Positions 1-7,417 of a stretch of DNA of 64,000 nucleotides are shown here, in pieces (positions within the stretch are counted from its first letter, which is position 1; the number at the start of each line of letters is the position of its first letter). Under the pieces are notes generated by a model that saw only the letters and a program-made list of their open reading frames with translations, was not told the origin of the DNA and searched no databases. The stretch is from positions 23,598,501 through 23,662,500 of the forward strand of contig CM076949.1 of the NCBI GenBank assembly GCA_039566865.1, read 5' to 3'. The stretch comes from Aurelia coerulea. Lineage: Eukaryota > Cnidaria > Scyphozoa > Semaeostomeae > Ulmaridae. The translations under genes and the position numbers were made by a program.

Positions 1-128
1 TTGTCAAAAGATTTTTTGAGAATTTCTATCATTTTTTGCAAAGACTTCTTAGATTCTTTAGCTTTTCGAAGATTTTGAATGATTTTTATCTCGAAGTACC
101 GGGTGTCCCAAAATAAGTACTCCTGTTT

Positions 129-473
129 GAAAAATCACCAAAATTTGATTACACGACCGATCTTCAATTTTCTTTTTTTGTCAAGTAGATCAAGGGCCAA
201 ATTATTTTCCCAGACTAGCTGATTTTGTAATGGGCAGCTTCAAGCTCTTTTTAGGGTTTCCTGGTAAGATTCTGAAAATTTGGACTCTTAGGCAAGATTG
301 AGTATGTTGCTTAAAAACTATAGCTCAAAGTAATGTTTTTTTCAACGTGTAATTTTTCCACCTTGTTGTATCAAAAGCAGACATTTTATCATCTATAAAT
401 ATTTTTGGGTCTTTGTAAAACAAGTCAAAACGAAGATTTTATCAAAGGTTTGATAATTGATTTTCGGTGATTA
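129..473. mobile_element. 345-bp insertion nested in the left arm of MITE 1
   Basis: In the right arm of MITE 1 the sequence runs uninterrupted through the complement of CCTGTTTAACCC. In the left arm the same sequence is split between CCTGTTT (122-128) and TTTAACCC (474-481), with 345 bp in between. The insert begins and ends with an imperfect short inverted repeat around AATCACC(A/G)AAAAT, and TTT is repeated at both junctions. No ORF or known family is recognised. Confidence 0.5.
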
Positions 474-656
474 TTTAACCCTAATCCATATGGGCTTTTT
501 TCGAGCTACCATTTATATGGGGGGGTGCTTTCCACCCCCCCCCCCCCCCCTCTGAAAGCTGCCTTAGACTCATCCGAATTCAATACAACTTGGCACAGTT
601 ATAGAACAGGTAATTTGCAGCTCGTAGCTTAATTTGGGTGTGGCTGCCACACCTTG

Positions 657-675
657 TGACGTCACAGTGACGTCA
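657..675. promoter_or_regulatory. Two tandem TGACGTCA (CRE) palindromes inside MITE 1
   Basis: TGACGTCA occurs at 657-664 and 668-675, 11 bp apart, and again at 853-860 and 1014-1021 in the same element. This is the consensus CREB/ATF binding palindrome. Four perfect copies in about 370 bp is unusual. Function is not shown; the element lies downstream of ERP29. Confidence 0.35.
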
Positions 676-1391
676 CGAAGCTGAAAATCTGTGAAAATCA
701 GGCTTCCAAGTTGAATTCAAGTTTAATGAAGATTTTGCATGAACTTTATGCAGTTTTTGGTTCAGTTTGTCAACATATTTGATGATAAAATATTATTTCA
801 TTGAAAATAACGATTTTGGAGTGATATTTTGGCAGAAATTAGCCGATTCTTATGACGTCATTTGTGCGATTAATTTATTCTATGTAAAAAGAGACCAAAA
901 GAACCTGAAAATTGGTGATTATCTATAACAAATGTATCCTTAGAGTGTTTTTCATTGAAAAAGCTCGAAAAAACTTGAAAAAATTGCTAATTAGTCCAAA
1001 ATGGCGGCCAAAATGACGTCATTATCAAAAAATGCTGACATGATCAAATTCCAGAAATTCCGGTATCAAATTGAAGCCCTTTGTTTGCTGATTCATTTGC
1101 TGTATTATACTTCATAATTAAATCAAATAATTCCATTGAAATCATTGAAAACAATGATTTTGCTGCTACCTCCTTCCAAATATGGGCATGTCACGTGACC
1201 TGTGAGTCCTATTGTTCAAAAAATTTTCCACCAAAATGTGGCTAATAGATAATTAGTAAAAGTCAAGGAGGCTGGGGAACATAGCAAACGTCGTTTAAAA
1301 ACGTGGCAAATAAAACCTCAAGGGGGGGTGGAATCCACCCCCCCCCCATGTGGATTAGGGTTAAACAGGAGTACTTTTTTGGGACACCCGG

Positions 1392-1583
1392 TACTTCGAG
1401 ATAAAAATGATTTAAAATCATTTTTTGAAAATTTTTGAGATTTAAAGATTTTTAGAAATTTTGGGGTTTTCAGGATTGCTTAGGATTTTTTCAAAAGTAA
1501 AAGAGATTTTAAGAGTGATTTGCCCCTTACTCTGGTCTTCCCTTGGAGGACCAAACCTATCATCTCTTTTCAGTTCTTTTGAA
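1392..1583 (-). other. Probable ERP29 3' UTR / 3' flank
   Basis: This stretch directly follows the ERP29 stop codon on the minus strand and is AT-rich without further coding signal. I see no AATAAA on the minus strand here; the nearest one is inside MITE 1 (plus 874-879), about 700 bp after the stop. The transcript end is therefore undetermined. Confidence 0.4.
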
Positions 1584-1909
1584 TCACAGTTCTTCTTTTT
1601 TGTTTGCAGCGAATTGAAATGATGCAAGAATATTTAATTTGCTTTCAAACGATTTCTTCTTTTTCTCTGTGATTTTCTCTGCTATCATTTTTGTAATTCT
1701 TCTAATTTCGTCTTCAATGTACATCAAACCTTTCTCTTTTATTTTCTTCATAACATTAACATATTTCTTTCCATTTTCTTTGCTTTTCTTCTCATTTTGT
1801 GCAGCAGCTATTTTCTCAGCTTCTAAGATCATGTCAGAGTATTCTTCGGCATTGGCTTTCACAAATCTTTTTGCCATCTTATCGAGCTCTTCTATAGCTC
1901 CAGGCAAGC
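1584..1909 (-). CDS. ERP29: ERP29 coding exon 4 (helical C-terminal domain and KEEL)
   Basis: The exon is 326 nt, from acceptor CTTAAACAG (plus 1910-1912 is CAG reversed) to the stop codon TGA at 1586-1584. It encodes the rest of Gly139, then LPGAIEELDK, a lysine- and glutamate-rich helical domain, KSFESKLNILASFQ (compare human LQKSLNILTAFQ) and a C-terminal KEEL. The human sequence at the start is GMPGCLPVYD, so the position of its only mature cysteine is alanine here. The in-frame TAA just upstream of the acceptor confirms the exon boundary. Confidence 0.94.
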
Positions 1910-4900
1910 CTGTTTAAGACGTACATTAAAACATTTTCTGATTGCCCAAATTCAACTATTGCTGAATGAAATTAATGACAACTTGTGTCATCAAGAGAGT
2001 ACCTTCCTATTATACCGGGTGTCCCAAAAAAATGTATACAGATTTGGTTGACTCCAGCGCTGTGAATTTAGCTTCAATCAATGTCGAATTACTCTAAAAA
2101 TGTTCCTCGATATAGATACCTCGTTTGTTGGGATTGGTGCTTTGAGAGCAGAAATATCAATCTTGAAAGCTCAAATTTTCGTCCACTTGCAAACCAGAGC
2201 TTTGGCCTTTTGGCCTAAGCAAATTCCTGAAGCACATCGAAATCATGAACTGAAATTAATGAAAAATTAAGAAACTTCCCGATGGGTGACTGGGGGTGAC
2301 TTCTGGAAAACAGAATAACACAAGATCTAATGTTGTTCCAATTTTATCAAGGCCATCATTGATTTATACAATGTGCCTTAAAGAATTGCTCAGGCCAAAA
2401 GGCTAAAGCTCTGGTTTGCAAGGCGAGGCAAATTTGAGATTTCAAGCTTAACATGTCTGCTCTCAAAGTACCAATATCAAGAAACGAGGTGTCTATGTTC
2501 AAGTTAACTATCGAGGAACATTTTTAGAGTAATTGGACATTGATTGAAGCTAAATTCACAGCGCTGGAGTAAACCAAATCCGTATACATTTTTTTGGGAC
2601 ACCCGGTACACCAAATGACATAATTTCTCTATCAATTAAACTAAAATGCCAGGACTTAATTACATAAGCGTACAGGGCATAACCCTTCATCAGTAGCGAT
2701 GAGAAATAGAACGCACAGGGCATGGCAGTTAAGTGGAAAGGAGGAGGAAAAGATGATGCTAAAGTGAAAATGCGTTCTATTTCTCATCACTACTGATGAA
2801 GGGTTACACCTGATATGTTTAGTGTAATTAAATCCTGGCATTTTAGTTTAATTCATAGAGAAATTTATGTTTATTCATTGCAACTATTGCCACACATCAC
2901 CCTCAATCTTTTATTGAACTGGATTATAACTCAGACATGTTTATTGCTGCCTCTCTCTGCTCCTACTATACACCAACATCATTTTGTTCTATATATACCT
3001 AACAATTAAATATATTTTTAAAATATGAATTGTTCCCTATGTTTAATAAATTAATCAATTTAATGTATTTTCCTTATTTCATATTCTAAGGGAGCAGAAT
3101 GATCATCTGTTCATAGATTTTTGTTGGAATCTACTTGAAAATTAGCCTGCGCACAGACTTTACTGAACAACAACAGCAACAGCAACAACAGTAAAGTCTG
3201 TGCGCAGGCTACAAGAAAATCAGCATTTGGCTGAGGCATCCATCCAAAATAACTAAATGGTTGTTTTCAGCCAGACCTTCTTCACCAAAGTCGGATGGGT
3301 AGGTGGGTTGGATGGATGGGTAGCTATATGGATGAAAGCATGGGTTTCAAATCTTTAAAAAGGTTGGTGTAAAATTCATTGACCTTTTCTTTGAACTGAA
3401 TGAGTCATAGAGAATTAGCTGAAGTTTCTTTGAAGTCATTCAGAATGACTTCAAAGAAACTTCAGCTATTTCTCTATAATTCTACCGTTGGATTTTTCTG
3501 AAATCTTCAATATTTTCAGAATTAGAGTGTTTTTCTAATATTTCAAGAATTCAAGAAAAATTTTCAAAAAAAACTTTCGTAATTTCTAAACTGTCTGAAG
3601 CAACATGAAATAATTTCGAAGAAAACCATAGTTTATGGCTGTCTACAATATGGTATCATGCAAAAGTCTGTCACTTTTCTGGGTTATGATTTAGAAATTT
3701 GATGACGTCATACCCTCAAATGAGTTAAGATGTAGCATATACGTTGAAATTTCAAAAAATATTGACAATTTCTGATAAGTCCAATGGTAGAATTAAAGAT
3801 AAGTACTAAAGTTTGTTTCAAGTCACTCTGTCAGAAGAAAAAGATCACAGAATTTTACACCCATCTTTTTACGCAGAGTTAAAGATTTGGAAGCTATGCT
3901 ATGGATGGATTGATTAATGGCTTGATTGATGATCGAATGGCTGATGGAATTGTTCATGTGTAAACATAAAAATTAAAAATTCTGTGAGAAATTATTTCAA
4001 AATAACTTACCAAACCAAAAACCAGTAGCGTCTCTCACAAATTTGGTTAATCCTTGCTCAGTGACTTCTCCATTGAAGCTTAATGGATCTTTTCCCTTCA
4101 GGAACATCTTAAATGTCGGAAAATCTTCTTCTTTCACATCAAATCTATTAATTATGTCTTGGTTTTCTTTCTCTCCCCAGTCTGAGATGAAATAAATTAT
4201 CAATCATTTGTGTGCGGTATAACAAAATACGGTACTATTCTTTTCTACTTTTCAAAACATGATTATCATGTCAGAAAAAATTCAAGCTGCCTTTCTAACA
4301 AAATTTACAAAAACTTTTACAAACAATTATTAAAGGTAATGTGTCCATGTAAGTACAACGACTTTGCTATTTCACGTGATTTTTCATGTGATCACTTTAC
4401 CCCAATTTCAAAAAGATAGCCAGCTCTAATATAAGCAGACTGATGACTTGCTTGCTTGCTTACTTGCTTGTGGCTGCGAAGCAGCATCATTGTGAAATTC
4501 AAATTCTAGTTTGCTGGCACATTTTTGATTGCTGGCACATTTGCCCCAATCATTTGCTCAAAGGCACAGAAATTTTTAATAGGGTCTGGTAGGAAATATC
4601 ATTACGTAAAGGAAATTACAGGTTGAGAAACTTTGAACAAGTTTGATATGAGGAATGAAACTTTTGATAAACTATCAATTCTTAATTATGAAAATCTTAA
4701 GAAACTTAAAGCAGGAATAGCTGACATATTTAGTTTCTTACATAGACCATACTAAATAGCAAAGGTATTTTTAAATTAATTTCCATGAATTCGTAAAAAA
4801 AACTCATAAGAATTATGATAAATTCTTACAAAAGAACTTCAAATGAAATCTGAAAACCTGAAATCAGACACTTTTTTGACCCAGTCCATCACGCTTGCTG

Positions 4901-6677
4901 TGATGCTCCAGATGTGCTGGTAGGGCTTAACCCTCATGGACTACAACACGGTGCCACAGCACCTTCAAGATGTTTTCAGGCTGGCTATCTAAGGAAGGGT
5001 TCAAATAAAATAAATGTACCTGTTGCTCCAACTTCTGCAATCAAAAGATCTGGATGAGAGGCAGCTTTAGTTGCAAATTTCTTGAATTCATCTTCCTTTT
5101 CTCCATAAGCGTACTTTTTATCAAATTTCACAAAGGTTGCTTCATGCAGTCCAATGATCTGAAGAAAGATGACAAAAACATTTTAATCACAACATATACC
5201 CTTTCATGAGACCTTCAAAACAGGCTTTAAGCCACAACCAAATTTCCTGCCTTACAGCAATGGCTTTGACGTGCTTTAGCAAGAGTGTCATTCCTTTGGC
5301 AGGGACCGTGCAGTGGTTTCAAAGTTGGGGGGCAAATGGCGAGCGAAGCAAGCTGAAATGGGGGTCCAGGGGCTTGCACCTGGAGAATTTTTGGAGACCA
5401 CGCTCCTTAGAACGTTGGAAAATGCCCCTTTCGAAAATAACTGGCCTCTTTTGTCCACATTCATATGTAGGTCAGTTCAGAAAAGATTTCAATTACTATG
5501 AACAGAGATATATATCAGTACAACTAACAAAATCAACAACAACGCGTTTTTTCTCATAACAGAACAATTACAACTGAACATCTGTCAGAGCAAACTTTCG
5601 AAAGTTGTAATGCATTTTCTAATGTCTAACAAAATTGTTTTTCAGAGGGACTTGGTGTCTGCTCGTTGTTTATGAAAGAAAAATTCAATATAGCTAGATT
5701 GTTGAATCATGTTTGGTTCATCTCTCAGCAAGTGCAGCAGAGCAGCTGCGTGTTAATGACCATGTTTTGCGTATGCTAAATTTACCACGGCTGCTGACAC
5801 ATAAATTGTGTACAAGTTGTTTTTCTCCATTTTCATTGATTTATTTAATGGAAAAAACATGCAAAATCTCATATTTGAGAAAGTTTTTAGACCTATCTTT
5901 GAAAAAAGTGGGGGGGGGGGTTATAGCCCCCTAGCCCAATGGGTGTGCAATCCCTGCTTTGGGGGAGGATGAAAGTGTCATCCCTAGGAGCATAAAAACA
6001 TTATTCAGGGCCATTTCACCCTCCTCATCTGCTAAAACATGTCGGAGTCATTGCTGTAAAGGCATACATATATTTACCCTGGGTACCAGAGCCACATGTG
6101 TTGGGAAAATTTTGTCGTGACTTTAGGCACGTTTTGAAAATTGAGGGTTTCTTGAAGAGGCTTTTTTGAGAAAATCCCTCATAATTTCAGAAAGAGCTGG
6201 GTGATTTAAGTGAAGTAAATCTTAAAATGGATTTGAAAATTTCCATCAGTAAATAGTAGATTTGCTAATCGATACAAACCGTGATGCTATCCTCCTGGCT
6301 GGGGGAGCATCAATTATTTTTTACTTCCTCTCTTTTTTTAGATGAACTCAGTTTTTTGCGTGATAAATTTTATGCAAATGCAGATAATAACTAAAGTAAA
6401 TTTCAGGTCGTGATGAGAAAGTATTATATCACGATGTTACTTTATGAGGGCCAAGGCAAGGATGAAGGCCGGTGAAAGCACCTAGGCCTGTCTATCTGTC
6501 TATTATAAGTCAAGTGGCAGTGGCCTAAACTATACACACACACACAAATTGCACATAATAAATGATGCCTACCTTATCAAAAGTGACACTGTCAAGTGAT
6601 ACAATCCCTCGATATTCAGAGAACACAAAAGAGAAGATCGAACTCATGAAAATTGCTTGTACTAGTCTGGCAGCCAT
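1584..6677 (-). CDS. ERP29: ERp29 (endoplasmic reticulum protein 29), complete, four coding exons
   Basis: Joining 6677-6573, 5158-5020, 4181-4011 and 1909-1584 on the minus strand gives an uninterrupted 246-residue protein. Residues 1-20 form a hydrophobic signal peptide. Residues about 25-138 are a thioredoxin-like domain with the ERp29 landmarks SLDSVTF (27-33), YAYGEKEDEF (51-60) and LLIAEVGATDWGEK (from about 74). Residues about 140-246 are the charged helical ERp29 C-terminal domain, with KSLNIL-like text near the end and a terminal KEEL retention signal. The family member in vertebrates is a luminal, redox-inactive chaperone/escort of about 260 residues; the fly homologue is Windbeutel. 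As in the family there is no CXXC. Unusually the whole protein has no cysteine: the single Cys after the MPG motif of vertebrate ERp29 is Ala143 here. ATG at 6677 has A at -3 and G at +4. Exon joins are my reading of splice sites; transcript ends are not defined. Confidence 0.94.
2015..2606. mobile_element. MITE 2: 592-bp foldback element in ERP29 intron 3
   Basis: The element starts CCGGGTGTCCCAAAAAAATG and ends with the complement, with TA on both sides (2013-2014, 2607-2608), as expected for Tc1/mariner-type insertion. The inverted arms are very long: about 2015-2225 pairs imperfectly with about 2390-2606, including GCGCTGTGAATTTAGCTTCA, the block ATGTTCCTCGATA, and CCAGAGCTTTGGCCTTTTGGCC near the inner end. 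Only about 165 bp of centre is unpaired. There is no ORF. A transcript through intron 3 could fold into a hairpin of about 210 bp. Confidence 0.85.
2618..2870. repeat. 253-bp foldback (inverted repeat) in ERP29 intron 3
   Basis: The left arm (2618 to about 2725) and right arm (about 2768-2870) are reverse complements with few mismatches. The outer part pairs AATTAAACTAAAATGCCAGG with its complement at 2836-2855, and the inner part pairs AACCCTTCATCAGTAG..GATGAGAAATAGAACGCA with its complement at 2769-2804. The loop is about 40 bp. It lies 11 bp from the end of MITE 2. It is likely a separate MITE; no family is recognised and no coding sequence is present. Confidence 0.8.
3143..3211. repeat. 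Perfect 23-bp inverted repeat with a 23-nt CAA/CAG loop
   Basis: The left arm 3143-3165 starts TAGCCTGCGCACAGAC and the right arm 3189-3211 is its exact reverse complement. The 23-nt spacer (3166-3188) is made only of CAA and CAG triplets on the plus strand. The arms are GC-rich compared with the AT-rich surroundings. It may be a minimal foldback element; TAGCCTGCGCACAG looks to me like a dispersed-repeat terminus of invertebrate genomes, but I cannot verify that here. Confidence 0.85.
3290..3337. repeat. Degenerate GGAT/GGGT microsatellite
   Basis: The stretch is built of GGATGGGTA, GGTGGGTTGGAT and GGATGGGTAG words. A weaker relative with GATG/GATT words lies at about 3900-3950 in the same intron. 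No function is suggested. Confidence 0.6.
3407..3477. repeat. 71-bp near-perfect palindrome in ERP29 intron 3
   Basis: The dyad centre is the A at 3442. The 25-nt arms 3417-3441 and 3443-3467 are exact reverse complements (AGCTGAAGTTTCTTTGAAGT... and its complement), and pairing continues to 35 nt per side with one mismatch. With only a 1-nt spacer this can extrude as a cruciform in DNA or form a tight hairpin in RNA. Confidence 0.88.
3478..4010. other. Remainder of ERP29 intron 3, no gene seen
   Basis: The sequence is AT-rich intronic DNA. It contains one more TGACGTCA palindrome (3703-3710) and the degenerate GATG/GATT tract near 3900-3950. The donor splice site of exon 3 is at 4005-4010. 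I see no RNA gene or ORF with family resemblance. Confidence 0.6.
4011..4181 (-). CDS. ERP29: ERP29 coding exon 3 (second half of thioredoxin-like domain)
   Basis: The exon is 171 nt, from an acceptor TTTCATCTCAG (exon starts with AC at 4181) to a consensus donor GTAAGT (plus 4005-4010). It encodes the end of the split Asp82 codon, then WGEKENQD, EEDFPTFKMF (human ESYPVFYLF) and DATGFWF, with the last base opening the Gly139 codon. The FP at about residues 102-103 corresponds to the cis-proline region of the thioredoxin fold. Both introns next to this exon are phase 1, so exon 3 is a symmetric exon. Confidence 0.93.
4182..5019. other. ERP29 intron 2, with short tandem repeats
   Basis: This 838-bp phase-1 intron contains a short CTTG microsatellite (about 4446-4470) and an 18-bp tandem duplication around TTGCTGGCACATTT (4511-4524 and 4529-4542). 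No gene, inverted repeat or transposon end is evident in the rest. Confidence 0.6.
5020..5158 (-). CDS. ERP29: ERP29 coding exon 2 (thioredoxin-like domain, YxYGEK motif)
   Basis: The exon is 139 nt (46 codons plus one base), bounded by acceptor TTTCTTCAG just upstream of 5158 and donor GTACAT (plus 5014-5019). It encodes residues 36-81 and the first base of codon 82. It reads FVKFD followed by KKYAYGEKEDEF, which matches human VKFDTQYPYGEKQDEF, and ends in LLIAEVGAT. The two tyrosines (51 and 53) fall where Windbeutel/ERp29 have the aromatic residues tied to client binding. The exon is too short and its frame too fragmented to stand out as a long ORF; it was found by searching between the flanking ERp29 exons. 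Confidence 0.92.
5300..5956. mobile_element. 657-bp non-autonomous element with CAGGGA termini (hAT-like) in ERP29 intron 1
   Basis: The left end reads CAGGGACCGTGCAGTGG and the complement of the right end reads CAGGGATTGCACACCC, a short imperfect terminal inverted repeat. The bases directly outside are identical on both sides, CTTTGG (5294-5299 and 5957-5962), as for a target-site duplication. CAGGG ends are common in hAT elements, whose duplications are 8 bp; only 6 bp match here, so the superfamily is uncertain. A G10 tract (5910-5919) followed by a G-run/C-run hairpin sits near the right end. ORFs here are fortuitous. Confidence 0.6.
5963..6572. other. Remainder of ERP29 intron 1, no gene seen
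   Basis: Intronic sequence up to the exon 1 donor at 6567-6572. It contains a short (AC)n run at about 6533-6546. I find no coding exon, RNA gene or clear transposon terminus. Confidence 0.6.
6573..6677 (-). CDS. ERP29: ERP29 coding exon 1 (signal peptide and start of thioredoxin-like domain)
   Basis: This exon has 35 codons, from ATG at 6677 to a donor GTAGGC (plus positions 6567-6572), ending in phase 0 after TTT GAT AAG. It encodes a signal peptide (MAARLVQAIF... up to about residue 20) and the conserved start of the mature protein. Asp29 in the SLDSVTF motif aligns with the Asp of the LDTVTF motif of human ERp29, a residue I recall as linked to dimerisation. The next exon continues the alignment without a gap. 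Confidence 0.9.
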
Positions 6678-6780
6678 CGTCTCGAGTGTTTCGCTCGCCT
6701 TGCTTGAATTCGAGAATGTTCACCTTCCAATTTAAAATTCAAAATAGTTTAGACTTCTTGGTAAATTCTGATTGGTCTAT
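6678..6780 (-). promoter_or_regulatory. ERP29 5' leader and proximal promoter with ERSE-like element
   Basis: Reading the minus strand, 6775-6757 is CCAAT-N9-CCAAG, one base away from the ER stress response element CCAAT-N9-CCACG, in the forward orientation and about 80-98 bp before the ATG. The CCAAT is embedded in GACCAATCAG, a good NF-Y site. No clear TATA box is visible. The stretch next to the ATG (6678-6712) is richer in CpG than its surroundings. An NF-Y/ATF6-type control would fit an ER chaperone, but this is inferred from the motif only. Confidence 0.5.
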
Positions 6781-7417
6781 AACAGTCATGTGATCAATAA
6801 AGACAAATGTATACTTTTAGAGAGTTGGGACGAGTCTCGATATCGAATCTTGGCGCGAAAAGGGGCTGTACTCGATGTATCAGGTACGAAATTAAACATA
6901 GACATCTCTAAAAAACATTATGATTTCTTACATGCCAAACCAGTTGCTTTTATTGTGTTTGGCAGTAATTTGGCAGAAGATGTCGTTGTAAATATCACGC
7001 CCAGATTCAACACTCTGAATCAGTTGCTGCACGAAACCAAAATCTTAGTAAAAAATTGAATGTCTAGCATATGAATAACGCATAGGATTGTGCCAAAGAT
7101 TCATAACGATTTCGCTGGAAGGGGGACAGACTGAATACTTACGAAATATGCATAGAACAATAAATTCATTGGCATATTCTGCATTGTGAACCCACTGTCC
7201 GAAAACCACCGCCACTGTTCGAAAACCACCGCCAAGATCAGTCTAAAAAACATCATTGTCAAAGAAAAGCAGGCAAAGTAAATAACCAAAACATTTCGAT
7301 AAAATATGACCAAACACCTGTCCATTCACCTGGTACTTTTGGTTTTTGTTTTTGATTAAAGTTTCTTATAAAAATATTTAGTTTTTCTCACGCGTCCGAT
7401 TACGACCACCGGCACCC
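6781..7417. other. Spacer between ERP29 promoter and satellite array
   Basis: No convincing gene. An open frame runs on the plus strand to a stop at 7057-7059 but has no ATG and no family resemblance that I recognise. A perfect E2F-type word TTGGCGCGAAA is at 6850-6860. A 20-bp direct tandem duplication (7193-7212 and 7213-7232, unit ending GAAAACCACCGC, one mismatch) is present. The last 30 bp before the satellite (about 7388-7417) are GC-rich compared with both sides. Confidence 0.6.

Larger units (their letters stand above)
99..1391. mobile_element. Non-autonomous Tc1/mariner-like element (MITE 1) with CCGGGTGTCCC termini
   Basis: The ends are near-perfect inverted repeats: CCGGGTGTCCCAAAA followed by AAGTACTCCTGTTT on the left and its reverse complement on the right, each bordered by TA (97-98 and 1392-1393). 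A second inverted block, TTAACCCTAATCCA (475-489) and its complement (1351-1365), continues the arms. Both arms carry G-run/C-run hairpins (about 520-552 and 1321-1348). There is no transposase ORF. The same terminal 15 bases occur in the element at 2015-2606, so both belong to one terminal-repeat family. Confidence 0.8.

Noticed and set aside
1350..1365. TTAGGGTTA, a telomere-like word, near the satellite-bearing end
   Set aside because: Only about one and a half repeat units, and it is part of the inverted arms of MITE 1, not a telomere.
1639..1917. Open frame of 92 codons on the plus strand
   Set aside because: It is the antisense shadow of ERP29 exon 4, phenylalanine- and serine-rich because it mirrors lysine/glutamate codons.
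2656..3009. Short open frames at 2656-2841 and 2815-3009
   Set aside because: They lie in the foldback and adjacent intron sequence and have no protein-like features.
3900..3950. GATG/GATT-rich tract in intron 3 as a minisatellite
   Set aside because: The words do not form a regular period; left as low-complexity sequence.
5206..5559. Open frames of 117 and 62 codons in ERP29 intron 1
   Set aside because: They run into the CAGGGA-ended non-coding element and show no transposase or other domain.
6772..7059. Open frame of 95 codons on the plus strand, divergent from ERP29
   Set aside because: It starts at TTG with no ATG inside, I recognise no family, and it overlaps the presumed ERP29 promoter. 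It could be an exon of an unknown gene, but nothing supports that beyond an open frame.
7101..7325. Open frame of 74 codons on the minus strand with hydrophobic residues
   Set aside because: It overlaps a tandem 20-bp duplication, has no family resemblance and has no partner exon; probably chance.
7388..7400. CACGCGTCCG, identical to part of a common cDNA cloning adaptor, right before the satellite
   Set aside because: Only ten bases match and no other vector sequence is present; chance is likely, though the join at 7418 deserves read support.
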